Notes under the pieces: generated by a model
What the model saw: the letters and a program-made list of their open reading frames with translations, nothing else
Database searches by the model: none
What the model was told of the DNA's origin: nothing
Translations under genes and position numbers: made by a program
Shown here: positions 6,820-14,462 of the stretch, one piece after another
Layout: every line of letters begins with the position of its first letter
Numbering within the stretch: the first letter of the stretch is position 1
From: CAJGDV01 sp036667875
GTDB lineage: Bacteria > Bacillota_I > Bacilli_A > RF39 > UBA660
DNA length: 14,485 nucleotides
NCBI GenBank assembly: GCA_036667875.1
Contig: JAVWTD010000031.1
Coordinates: 1-14,485 of the forward strand
Reading direction: 5' to 3'

Positions 6820-8910
6820 ATGAATATGAACAACCAAGAAGAAAATGTTTTAGAAAAATACGGAAGAGATATCGTAAAAAATGTTAAAGATGGTAAAGTT
6901 TCACCAGTAATTGGAAGAGACGAAGAAATTCAAGATATTACTCGTATTCTAGAACGAATAACCAAAAATAACCCAGTTCTAATTGGAGAACCTGGAGTAG
7001 GTAAAACCGCTATTGTTGAAGGATTAGCACACCGAATAGTAGATGGAGATGTCCCAAACTCACTAAAAGATAAAACTATATGGGAACTTGATTTAGGTTC
7101 TCTTATTGCAGGAGCCAAATATAGAGGAGAATTTGAAGAAAGACTTAAAAACGTTTTAAAAGAAATTAAAAAAAGTGAAGGAAAAATAATACTCTTTATC
7201 GATGAAATCCACATGATAGTAGGGTCAAACGGAGAAGGAGCAATGGATACAGGAAACATGCTAAAACCAATGCTAGCCCGTGGAGAAATAAAATGTATTG
7301 GAGCAACAACACTAAATGAATACCGCAAATACATTGAAAAAGATGGAGCCCTAGAAAGAAGATTTCAAAAAGTTCTAGTAAAAGAACCAACCGTAGAAGA
7401 TACCATAACAATTTTAAGAGGATTAAAACAAAGATATGAAGTATTTCATGGAGTAAACATAAAAGACTCAAGCATTATAGCAGCCGCAACACTATCAGAC
7501 CGCTATATAACAGACAGATTCCTTCCCGACAAAGCAATAGATCTTTTAGATGAAGCATGTGCAACAATAAAAGTACAAATGGATTCAGTACCTTTTAGTC
7601 TTAATAACATAATAAGAAAAAAAATGAGCCTAGAAATAGAACAACAAGCCCTAAAACACGAAAAAGACGAAATAAGCGAACAAAGAAAAACTAAACTAAA
7701 AGAAGAAATTGAAACATTAAAAGAAGAAGAAAAAGTACTTAGAACAAATTGGGAAAATGAAAAGAAAATAAACAATCAAATAAAAGACAAGAAAAAAGAA
7801 ATTGAACTAAACCAAAATAAACTAAGAGAAGCAGAAAACTCATACAACCTAGAAATAGCCGCAAAACTAAGACACGGAATTATTCCAAATCTAGAACGTG
7901 AACTTAAAGAAATTAATTTAAAAAACAAACAAGATATTTTAAGTGACACCATAGATGAAGAATCAATAGCATCAATTATTTCAAAGTGGACAAAAATTCC
8001 AGTCAGTAGACTAGTAAATGGAGAAAAAGAAAAACTCCTAAACTTAAACGAAAACATGAAGAAAAAAGTAAAAGGACAAAACGAAGCCTTAAAACTTGTA
8101 AGTGAAGCCATCATAAGAGCAAGAGCAGGAATAAAAGACCCAACTAAACCAATCGGTTCCTTTATTTTCTTAGGTCCAACAGGAGTAGGGAAAACCGAAG
8201 TAGCCAAAACACTCGCATGCGAACTTTTTGATTCAGAAACACACATGATAAGAATAGACATGAGTGAATATATGGAAAGTTTTAATGTTTCACGTTTAAT
8301 AGGATCTCCTCCAGGATATGTAGGATATGACGAAGGAGGTCAACTAACAGAAGCAGTAAGAAGAAACCCATACAGTATCATTCTTTTTGATGAAATTGAA
8401 AAAGCCCATAAAGATGTATTCAACATTTTACTTCAAATACTTGATGATGGAAGAATAACAGACAGTCAAGGAAGAACCGTTGATTTTAAAAACACTATAA
8501 TAATAATGACTTCTAATATAGGAAGTGATCTTATTTTAGAAGGACACCCAGAACTAGTAACAGAACAATTAAAAAATTATTTCAAACCAGAATTTATAAA
8601 TAGAATTGACGAAATAATTATGTTTAATAGTCTTACTAAAGAAGTTATTTATCAAATATTAGAAAATATAATAAAAGAAATAGAAAATAGACTATCCAAC
8701 CAAAAACTTCTTATATCATTAACAGACAAAGCAAAAGAATTTATAATAGAATCATCTTATGATGCGCATTATGGAGCAAGACCAATCAAAAGGTTTGTCA
8801 GTACCAACTTAGAAACTCTAATTGCAAAAGCAATTATAAATGATGAAATCAAACCTAATACCACACTAAAAATTGATGTAATAAATAAAGAACTAAAATT
8901 AGTAGATTAA
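6820..8910 (+). CDS. clpB: Chaperone ClpB (protein disaggregase), form without N-terminal domain
   Basis: Hexameric AAA+ machine that threads aggregated proteins through its pore, working with DnaK. At 696 residues it is about 160 short of standard ClpB because the N-terminal Clp-N domain is absent. First ATPase: Walker A GEPGVGKT (56-63), pore loop KYRGEFEERL (Y101), Walker B FIDE (126-129). A long charged coiled-coil middle domain follows (about 250-370), with ClpB-type text such as LEIEQQALKHE. Second ATPase: GPTGVGKT (452-459), PPGYVGYDEGG, Walker B FDE (523-525), and the sensor GARPIKR near the C-terminus. The long middle domain and ALERRFQKVLV separate it from ClpC. Mycoplasma ClpB is likewise about 700 residues. 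The gene has a CIRCE-controlled promoter and its own terminator. Confidence 0.95.
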   Translation: MNMNNQEENVLEKYGRDIVKNVKDGKVSPVIGRDEEIQDITRILERITKNNPVLIGEPGVGKTAIVEGLAHRIVDGDVPNSLKDKTIWELDLGSLIAGAKYRGEFEERLKNVLKEIKKSEGKIILFIDEIHMIVGSNGEGAMDTGNMLKPMLARGEIKCIGATTLNEYRKYIEKDGALERRFQKVLVKEPTVEDTITILRGLKQRYEVFHGVNIKDSSIIAAATLSDRYITDRFLPDKAIDLLDEACATIKVQMDSVPFSLNNIIRKKMSLEIEQQALKHEKDEISEQRKTKLKEEIETLKEEEKVLRTNWENEKKINNQIKDKKKEIELNQNKLREAENSYNLEIAAKLRHGIIPNLERELKEINLKNKQDILSDTIDEESIASIISKWTKIPVSRLVNGEKEKLLNLNENMKKKVKGQNEALKLVSEAIIRARAGIKDPTKPIGSFIFLGPTGVGKTEVAKTLACELFDSETHMIRIDMSEYMESFNVSRLIGSPPGYVGYDEGGQLTEAVRRNPYSIILFDEIEKAHKDVFNILLQILDDGRITDSQGRTVDFKNTIIIMTSNIGSDLILEGHPELVTEQLKNYFKPEFINRIDEIIMFNSLTKEVIYQILENIIKEIENRLSNQKLLISLTDKAKEFIIESSYDAHYGARPIKRFVSTNLETLIAKAIINDEIKPNTTLKIDVINKELKLVD

Positions 8911-8949
8911 TCTACCCATTAAAATGAGTAAATAATTATACAATTTATA

Positions 8950-8990
8950 ATACATAGTAAACCCAAGGGTGATACTTATGTATTTTTTTT
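8950..8990 (+). terminator. clpB terminator
   Basis: ATACATA (8950-8956) pairs with TATGTAT (8977-8983), with further GTA/TAC pairing across one bulged base and a small ACC...GGT apex, followed by eight T at 8983-8990. A perfect 14-base palindrome around the clpB stop (8902-8915) precedes it. Confidence 0.7.
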
Positions 8991-9065
8991 ATATATAATT
9001 CTTAGAAAAAGGTGCCCGTTATGGGTCACTATATAATGTGATAATATAAGCATTCCACATTTTTA
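8991..9065 (+). other. Intergenic stretch with a GC-rich hairpin, function unknown
   Basis: Between the clpB terminator and the ylmH promoter lies a hairpin unusually GC-rich for this DNA: GTGCCC (9012-9017), loop GTTAT, then GGG-T-CAC (9023-9029) with one bulged T. A TATAAT at 8994-8999 could be a -10 without a good -35. AATGTG (9035-9040) and CACATT (9056-9061) could form a weak stem before T-rich sequence. A small RNA is possible but unproven. Confidence 0.25.
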
Positions 9066-9094
9066 TTGACACATTTCCCTTTTACCCTTATAAT
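9066..9094 (+). promoter_or_regulatory. Promoter of the ylmH-murE unit
   Basis: Perfect TTGACA (9066-9071) and TATAAT (9089-9094) with the optimal 17-base spacer, about 20 bases before the ylmH start. Confidence 0.85.
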
Positions 9095-9114
9095 TAGACT
9101 AGAAAAGGAAATAT

Positions 9115-9843
9115 ATGGAAAAACAAGAATTATTAAAAAAATACAAAAACAAAGAAGACAGAATGCTAGCATCAAACGTATTAGATAAATATTTAAAATA
9201 TGAAAAAACTAATATAAGCACCTATACAAATTTTTTAGACATATCAAAAGAAGCCCTAATAATTAATCTTTTAAAACATATAAAAGCTAAATATAAAATA
9301 TATAAACTAGACGAAAAAAGTATTATTTATTTTGGAGATTATGAAGACTTTATTTCAATTTATAAAATAGAAGGGCACCTAAGCCATAAAGACATACTAG
9401 GAACACTCTTTAGTATTGGACTAGACAACGACACAATAGGTGACATTATCGTTCATGAAGACTACGCATACATTACAAATTTAACAAGACTAAATAAAGT
9501 TTTAGAACAAAATTTAATAACTATAAAAAACAAAAAAATAAAACTAGAAAAAGTAGATTCCCTTGAAGTAAAAGAAGAAAAATTCGAAGACCTAACCATA
9601 ATAGTACCAAGTCTAAGACTAGACGTAGTAATTTCAAAATTAGGAAACTTTGGAAGAAATGAAGCCACAAAAATATTAAAAGATGGCTTAGTTCTAGTAA
9701 ATTATAAAGAAGAAAAAACCAATAAAAACATAAATTACAACGACATCATATCAATAAGAAAAATAGGAAAATTTATAATATTTTCCGAAGAAAAAAGAAC
9801 AAAAAAAGACAATATAGTAATAAATGTTAAAAAATATAAATAG
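9115..9843 (+). CDS. ylmH: YlmH-family S4-domain RNA-binding protein
   Basis: A 242-residue protein close to the length of Bacillus YlmH. The N-terminal half is the YlmH-specific region: GHLSHKDILGTLFSIGLDNDTIGDIIV (about 94-120) corresponds to the HRDFLGALLGLGI...GDI element of the family. The C-terminal part (about 163-225) is an S4 RNA-binding domain, recognisable from PSLRLDVVISKL (S166-D170), GRNEATKILKDGLVLVNYK and NDIISIRKIGKF. YlmH is known to bind stalled 50S subunits and to support ribosome-associated quality control; that role is taken from the family. AAAGGAA at 9104 supports the start. In many Firmicutes ylmH lies in the cell-division cluster, and here it directly precedes murE with a 30-base gap. 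Confidence 0.88.
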   Translation: MEKQELLKKYKNKEDRMLASNVLDKYLKYEKTNISTYTNFLDISKEALIINLLKHIKAKYKIYKLDEKSIIYFGDYEDFISIYKIEGHLSHKDILGTLFSIGLDNDTIGDIIVHEDYAYITNLTRLNKVLEQNLITIKNKKIKLEKVDSLEVKEEKFEDLTIIVPSLRLDVVISKLGNFGRNEATKILKDGLVLVNYKEEKTNKNINYNDIISIRKIGKFIIFSEEKRTKKDNIVINVKKYK

Positions 9844-9873
9844 AAAGTGTATAATAAAAGCAGGTGATTAGAA

Positions 9874-11226
9874 ATGATAAATATTAAAGCAGACTCAAGA
9901 AAAATTAAACCAGGAGACATATTTGTAGCCCTAAGAGGCATTGAAAGCGACGGACATGACTACATAGAAAAAGCAATAAGCCTAGGTGCAACAAAACTAA
10001 TTGTAATGGATGAAGGTAATTATAGTATTGACTATGAAATAGTAAAAGACACTAGAGTATACCTAAACAATTACTTAAAAGAACACTATAATAAGTATAT
10101 TGATGAAATGACAATAATCGGATATACCGGAACAAACGGAAAAACCACAAGTGCTTATTTAATACATGATGCCCTAAATAAAATGGGAATAAAATGTGGA
10201 TACATAGGAACTATAGGATACTATTTATCCGATAAAGTAAAAGACTTACCAAACACAAGCCCAGACGTATGCGACATGTATGATTTAATAATAAACGCAT
10301 ACGACAAAGGATATAAAGTAATGGCTATAGAAGCGTCAAGCCAAGGATTAGATGGTGGTCGTCTACAAGGAATAAAATTTGATTATGCCGTATTCTCAAA
10401 TTTAACACAAGACCATTTAGATTACCATAAAACAATGGAAAATTATGCTAAAGCCAAAACCATTCTTTTTAATCAATTAAAAGATAATGGAATAGCAGTT
10501 TTAAACTTCGATGATGAATATAAAAAATATTTTGTAAAAGAAAACACCCTTTATTATGGCTTTAAAGGAGGAGATTATAAAGTATCTAATGTTTCCTATA
10601 CTCATACAGGAACAACCTTTGAAGTAAATGGAAACACCTATAATTCACCACTACTTGGAGACTACAATGTATATAATTTATTGTCAGATATAGTAGTACT
10701 TGAAAAAATGGGAATAAAAAAAGAAGACATTATAAAAGTAATACCTTCCTTAACATGTCCTCCAGGAAGAATGGATATGATAATTAATAAAACCAATTCA
10801 ATAATTGTAGACTACGCACACACACCAGACGCTATAAATAAAGTATTAGAAACAGTAAAAAAAGTCTGTAAAAATAATATTTACGTTGTATTTGGTTGTA
10901 CAGGTTCAAGAGATAGAACTAAAAGACCAATAATGACACAATTAGTCCTTAAAAACGTAAAAAAAGCCATAATAACAATAGATGATCCACACGATGAAGA
11001 ACCTATCCAAGTAGTTGATGACATGCTCTTAGGAAATAAAAACTCAAATTACATAATCGAACTAGATAGAGGACAAGCAATAAAGACGGCAATAAGTTAC
11101 CTTGAAGAAAACGACATACTCCTTATCCTTGGAAAAGGACATGAAGAATTTATAATAAAAGGTAAAGAAAGAATACCTTTCAACGACAAGAAAAAAGTAA
11201 TAGAAATATTAAAAGAAAATGACTAA
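9874..11226 (+). CDS. murE: UDP-N-acetylmuramoyl-tripeptide synthetase MurE
   Basis: Cytosolic ATP-dependent ligase that adds the third residue, a diamino acid, to UDP-MurNAc-L-Ala-D-Glu during peptidoglycan synthesis. Landmarks: N-terminal DSRKIKPGDIFVALRG; ATP loop GYTGTNGKTT (83-92, K90); EASSQGLDGGRLQG; NLTQDHLDYHKTMENY; the carbamylated-lysine region AKAKTILF (probably K195); PPGRMDM; and VDYAHTPDAI. The substrate-reading motif is DDPH at 370-373. Enzymes using meso-diaminopimelate have DNPR there, so the key Arg is His and another diamino acid (Lys or Orn) is possible. At 450 residues it is shorter than the usual 480-500, mainly because the leading 20-25 residues are missing. AGGTGA at 9862-9867 supports this ATG. 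It is followed by a terminator. Confidence 0.95.
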   Translation: MINIKADSRKIKPGDIFVALRGIESDGHDYIEKAISLGATKLIVMDEGNYSIDYEIVKDTRVYLNNYLKEHYNKYIDEMTIIGYTGTNGKTTSAYLIHDALNKMGIKCGYIGTIGYYLSDKVKDLPNTSPDVCDMYDLIINAYDKGYKVMAIEASSQGLDGGRLQGIKFDYAVFSNLTQDHLDYHKTMENYAKAKTILFNQLKDNGIAVLNFDDEYKKYFVKENTLYYGFKGGDYKVSNVSYTHTGTTFEVNGNTYNSPLLGDYNVYNLLSDIVVLEKMGIKKEDIIKVIPSLTCPPGRMDMIINKTNSIIVDYAHTPDAINKVLETVKKVCKNNIYVVFGCTGSRDRTKRPIMTQLVLKNVKKAIITIDDPHDEEPIQVVDDMLLGNKNSNYIIELDRGQAIKTAISYLEENDILLILGKGHEEFIIKGKERIPFNDKKKVIEILKEND

Positions 11227-11246
11227 TTTGATTAATCATTTTTTTT
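11218..11246 (+). terminator. murE terminator
   Basis: AATGACTAA (11218-11226) pairs with TTAATCATT (11232-11240) with one mismatch and a five-base loop, followed by a T tract at 11239-11246. The left arm includes the murE stop codon. The stem is AT-rich, so moderate strength is expected. Confidence 0.55.
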
Positions 11247-11255
11247 GTGTATAAT
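11228..11255 (+). promoter_or_regulatory. Promoter of the first HELxH protein
   Basis: TATAAT at 11250-11255 with TTGATT at 11228-11233, 16 bases apart. It overlaps the murE terminator, the same compact arrangement as at pgk. Confidence 0.5.
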
Positions 11256-11279
11256 AGATAATACAAAAGGGGAGATAAA

Positions 11280-12050
11280 ATGATATACGAAAAATACTTA
11301 AAAGAAAATAAAATGGTAGATGAAAACTATATAATAGAACTAGCAAAAGAATTTGTAGAAGAAAATAACATAAATGATTCATTAAATAAAGTTAACCTAA
11401 CATCCTTTAAAGGACATAACATGAACTATGATACAGAACTAAAAGAAATATATTTTAATGTGTCAGAAATAATAAATAATATAATTAAAAACTCCACACA
11501 GGACTTTAACCAAATAACTTTTAAAACACTTGTAAACATAAACTCACATATTACAAATTTATTTTTACATGAATTAATACACGCTAAACAAGATAGCAAA
11601 TTAAAAGAAGACAATTTAGTTTCTAAAATATTTATAAGTTCAAATGAATTTATGATGAATAATTTTTCAATGTACACAAACTTTCACAATATTATTCCAG
11701 TAGAATATAATGCAGAAATAGAATCTAAATTTGAATTCAAAAAAATATGTGACAATACAAACATAGAAGAATTAAAAAATATCAAGCATAATATAAAAAT
11801 CCAAAAAGCAATAATGGATATAGCATACACTCTAGAAAAAACAAGAAGACTATCACCAGTAGAAAAATACCTTAATATAACAAAAGAATCAGACAGATTA
11901 AGAGAACTTAAAATGTGTAAAGACTACCGATTAATGAGTGAACATGATAGAATTCTTTATGGATTTCCAATAAATCAAAAAACAAAAGAAAAAATATTAA
12001 ATCTAGATAATGTAACAAACGAAGAATTAAATGATTATTTTATAAAATAA
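11280..12050 (+). CDS. Putative zinc-metallopeptidase-like protein, HELxH/EYNA/ILYGFP family, copy 1
   Basis: I do not recognise this 256-residue protein by name. It is the first of four neighbouring paralogues. A helical N-terminus is followed by a strand-like element ELKEIYFN (about residues 53-60), then HELIHAKQ (H97, E98, H101), the HExxH zinc-binding and catalytic signature. EYNAE at 142-146 gives a glutamate 40 residues later, in the position of the third zinc ligand in gluzincin-type proteases. Near the C-terminus is ILYGFP (225-230), shared by the family. No signal peptide or membrane segment is visible, so the protein is predicted cytosolic. AAGGGGAG at 11267 supports the start, and it has its own promoter and a weak terminator. 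Substrate unknown; a non-catalytic zincin fold cannot be excluded. Confidence 0.7.
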   Translation: MIYEKYLKENKMVDENYIIELAKEFVEENNINDSLNKVNLTSFKGHNMNYDTELKEIYFNVSEIINNIIKNSTQDFNQITFKTLVNINSHITNLFLHELIHAKQDSKLKEDNLVSKIFISSNEFMMNNFSMYTNFHNIIPVEYNAEIESKFEFKKICDNTNIEELKNIKHNIKIQKAIMDIAYTLEKTRRLSPVEKYLNITKESDRLRELKMCKDYRLMSEHDRILYGFPINQKTKEKILNLDNVTNEELNDYFIK

Positions 12051-12061
12051 TTGTTTTTTTT
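12034..12061 (+). terminator. AT-only terminator after copy 1
   Basis: A perfect 18-base palindrome ATTATTTTATAAAATAAT (12034-12051) spans the stop codon and is followed by eight T (12054-12061). The stem has no G or C pairs, so it may be leaky. Confidence 0.4.
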
Positions 12062-12074
12062 ATTTCACGTAAAT

Positions 12075-12102
12075 TTGACACTTTTAAAAAAAGTGATATA
12101 AT
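12075..12102 (+). promoter_or_regulatory. Promoter of the copy 2-4 operon
   Basis: Perfect TTGACA (12075-12080) and TATAAT (12097-12102), 16 bases apart, with TG at 12094-12095 making an extended -10. The spacer contains the inverted repeat CACTTTT-AAA-AAAAGTG (12079-12095), which could be an operator. Confidence 0.8.
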
Positions 12103-12126
12103 AAGGCTCCACTAATGAGGAGGCTT
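12103..12126 (+). repeat. Inverted repeat over the transcription start and ribosome binding site of copy 2
   Basis: AAGGCTCC (12103-12110) is complementary to GGAGGCTT (12119-12126) except for one G-G pair, with an 8-base loop. The right arm contains most of the AGGAGG ribosome binding site (12118-12123). Because the predicted transcription start is near 12108-12110, the left arm may not be fully transcribed, so a DNA-level operator is as likely as an RNA hairpin. Confidence 0.4.
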
Positions 12127-12130
12127 ATGC

Positions 12131-12913
12131 ATGGAAGAAGAACTAGTAAAACAATTTGAAAATGTTGTATCAACTAATAAGTTTATTGATATATATTTTA
12201 AAAGAGAATTTATATACAATTATGTAATGGCCAATAACTCAAACAAACAACTTAAAGAAGTGAAATTCAAAAACACTTGTGCTCAAAATGAAATAGACTG
12301 TACCGGTTCATTTGGCAATAAAACAATGACCTTATATACAACAAACAGCATTAATAAAAGTTTACAAAAATTTAAAAAAAATAGTGTTTATCAACTAACA
12401 AAAGAAGAACTTCTAATAACAAATATTGAAATTATTATTACTATTTTACATGAATTAAATCATGTTTATCATGACTCAATAATAAAAGGAGATAATATTA
12501 AAGAGGAATGCATAAAAAAAATATTAACAGACAACAATAATTTGTTAGGAAATCAATATTCAAAATATGATAGAAGAAGAGAAGAATCATTAAAAATTCT
12601 AAAACAATTATACACTGCTAATGAAATTGATATAAGTCATGAGTATAATGCAGAAATGGAAGCAAATATTTATATGAACAACATAATACAAAATAACGAT
12701 GTATTTAATATAATTCCTAATAAAGATTATATAAAATCAAGAATAAACAAATATATCGATTACGCCTATAGAGACAAATCAATAATAGAAAGATATGTCG
12801 ATATAACAAATCAATCACTAACAGACTATGATTATAAAAACTTAACACCTAACGAAAGAATCCTTTATGGATTCCCCGCTAGTTGTGAAGAAATAGAAAA
12901 ATTTATTAAGTAA
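12131..12913 (+). CDS. Putative zinc-metallopeptidase-like protein, HELxH/EYNA/ILYGFP family, copy 2
   Basis: Unrecognised 260-residue paralogue of the previous gene. It has HELNHVYHDS with H107, E108 and H111, EYNAE at 171-175 and ILYGFP at 244-249. The gap between the HExxH motif and EYNA is 59 residues, the longest of the four, filled by a lysine-rich segment around 118-150. The EYNA is preceded by His170 here. The strand before the motif is less conserved (KTMTLYT). AGGAGG at 12118-12123 sits 7 bases before the ATG; an ATG at 12127 is in another frame and stops at once. It is first in an operon with copies 3 and 4. Predicted cytosolic; function unknown. Confidence 0.7.
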   Translation: MEEELVKQFENVVSTNKFIDIYFKREFIYNYVMANNSNKQLKEVKFKNTCAQNEIDCTGSFGNKTMTLYTTNSINKSLQKFKKNSVYQLTKEELLITNIEIIITILHELNHVYHDSIIKGDNIKEECIKKILTDNNNLLGNQYSKYDRRREESLKILKQLYTANEIDISHEYNAEMEANIYMNNIIQNNDVFNIIPNKDYIKSRINKYIDYAYRDKSIIERYVDITNQSLTDYDYKNLTPNERILYGFPASCEEIEKFIK

Positions 12914-12925
12914 AAGGAGTACATT

Positions 12926-13768
12926 ATGGAAGCAATAAAAGAACTTGAACAAGTAATTGAAAATGGAGAATTAATATCAAAAGATTATATGGTATCATTT
13001 GTTAAAGAATATTTAAAAGATGAAAATATAATAAATACACCAATATTTGGTAATGTTGGAATGAATAACGCAATATATACACCAGCCAAAAAAGAAATAG
13101 TAATAAACTATGAAAAATTAATAAAAGACCAAGAAATACTACAAAATATCTGTGGAAAAACTACAGACACATTGAAACTATTAAAAGCTAACTTCTTAAT
13201 ATTATCAACATTAACACATGAACTTACACATGTTGAACAAATTCAAATAATGGAAGGAAATAAAGAAGCAAATCCACTAATCAAACAACTACTTGTAGAC
13301 GTTAGAGAATTTGTTATAAAACAAAAAGGAATTATAGGAACACAATTCTATACATCATGTCCTTTAGAATACAATGCCAACTTTAATAGTTATACAAATA
13401 TTATTTCACTTATGAATGAATTTAAAACTATGTATCCACAATATAATGAATTATTTGATGAAATTTACAATAATTCACCAAGAAATATATACATAAATAA
13501 TCCAAACTATATAAGACTTTTACAAGAATTATATTTTAAAAATTATTCCACAGACGAAGGATCATACATAAAAAACTCACCAGTTAGCACTTTTTATGAA
13601 AAAACCGCCAAAACAAAAGAAACATTTGATATAATAACTGACAGTAATTATGAAGATCTTAATGGCTATGAAATTTTAAGTTATGGATTTCCAGTCGGTT
13701 ACACAGAAGAACAAAAAATTTATAGACTATCAAATGCCCAAAGCGATGTAAAATCTTACTTGAATTAG
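12926..13768 (+). CDS. Putative zinc-metallopeptidase-like protein, HELxH/EYNA/YGFP family, copy 3
   Basis: Unrecognised 280-residue paralogue, the longest copy. The strand element KKEIVINYEKL precedes HELTHVEQ (H98, E99, H102); EYNAN follows at 148-152, and the C-terminal motif is ILSYGFP, with YGFP at 253-256 and an inserted Ser relative to the others. Extra sequence lies between EYNA and the C-terminal motif (around 165-235), accounting for the greater length. AAAGGAG begins directly after the copy 2 stop, 12 bases separate the two genes, and it is surely co-transcribed. No signal peptide. Metal binding is inferred from the motif; the substrate is unknown. Confidence 0.7.
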   Translation: MEAIKELEQVIENGELISKDYMVSFVKEYLKDENIINTPIFGNVGMNNAIYTPAKKEIVINYEKLIKDQEILQNICGKTTDTLKLLKANFLILSTLTHELTHVEQIQIMEGNKEANPLIKQLLVDVREFVIKQKGIIGTQFYTSCPLEYNANFNSYTNIISLMNEFKTMYPQYNELFDEIYNNSPRNIYINNPNYIRLLQELYFKNYSTDEGSYIKNSPVSTFYEKTAKTKETFDIITDSNYEDLNGYEILSYGFPVGYTEEQKIYRLSNAQSDVKSYLN

Positions 13769-13778
13769 GAGGTTTAAT

Positions 13779-14462
13779 ATGGACTTATTTATTCTAAAAG
13801 AAGGTAAAATAATAAAAGATGATAAAATATTAGAATTAATAGAATATTATATAAATACTTACAAACTAGAATCATCAATTAATAACTTTAAAATAGATAA
13901 AACTTTACCAACCAGTTATTCTACATTAAAAAAAGAAGTTATAATAAATAAAGAAGAAATCTTAAATAGTAAATTAAAATGGTTTGAAAATGAAAACTTA
14001 AATATTTTATGGTTTATATTACATGAATTGCAACACGCTAAACAATGTAAAATTATAAAAACAACAAAAAACCAATTAATAAAAGAAACATTAGCAGAAA
14101 ATATCTTTTATACAAACGCTAATTATAATGTTTATAAAAATAATCATAACGACTTTATAACCGAATATAATGCAAACCTAATATCATCTTTAGAAACAGT
14201 TAAAACATCACTTAGATTAAATATAAAAACAAACAATACATCAATATTAAAATATTTATCACAATACAAAATTATAAATAATAAAATTAAAAGCCCTCAA
14301 CAAACAATAAATGAAATTCTTGGAACTAATTACTGTGAACAAGAATTAATAGAAAAAAAAGACTATAAAAATATGTCGGCGACTTTAAAAATATTATATG
14401 GATTTCCATTAGAAACAGAAAAATTTCAAGATATTCAAAAAAAATTTATAAAGAAAAGATAG
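13779..14462 (+). CDS. Putative zinc-metallopeptidase-like protein, HELxH/EYNA/ILYGFP family, copy 4
   Basis: Unrecognised 227-residue paralogue, the shortest copy. Strand element KKEVIINKEEI is followed by HELQHAKQ (H82, E83, H86), closest to copy 1's HELIHAKQ. EYNAN is at 129-133 (42 residues after the zinc motif) and ILYGFP at 205-210, near the C-terminus. All key residues are intact despite strong sequence divergence, which argues against decay. Its AGGAGGT (13767-13773) overlaps the stop of copy 3, and 10 bases separate the genes. The stop codon lies in the stem of the terminator that closes the operon. Confidence 0.7.
   Translation: MDLFILKEGKIIKDDKILELIEYYINTYKLESSINNFKIDKTLPTSYSTLKKEVIINKEEILNSKLKWFENENLNILWFILHELQHAKQCKIIKTTKNQLIKETLAENIFYTNANYNVYKNNHNDFITEYNANLISSLETVKTSLRLNIKTNNTSILKYLSQYKIINNKIKSPQQTINEILGTNYCEQELIEKKDYKNMSATLKILYGFPLETEKFQDIQKKFIKKR

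Noticed and set aside
6820..8910. Assignment as ClpC
   Set aside because: The long coiled-coil middle domain and segments such as LEIEQQALKHE and ALERRFQKVLV are ClpB features; the short ClpC middle domain with a UVR motif is absent.
487..9941. Reverse-strand open frames inside pgk, tpiA, clpB and ylmH
   Set aside because: They lie wholly or largely within well-supported + strand genes, give low-complexity hydrophobic translations, and lack ribosome binding sites; they are shadows of AT-rich coding sequence.
12075..12102. CIRCE operator at the copy 2-4 promoter
   Set aside because: The spacer repeat CACTTTT/AAAAGTG resembles neither CIRCE arm closely, and the spacing is 3 bases rather than 9.
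12127..12159. Alternative ATG at 12127 for copy 2
   Set aside because: It is in a different frame and reaches a stop within about 10 codons.
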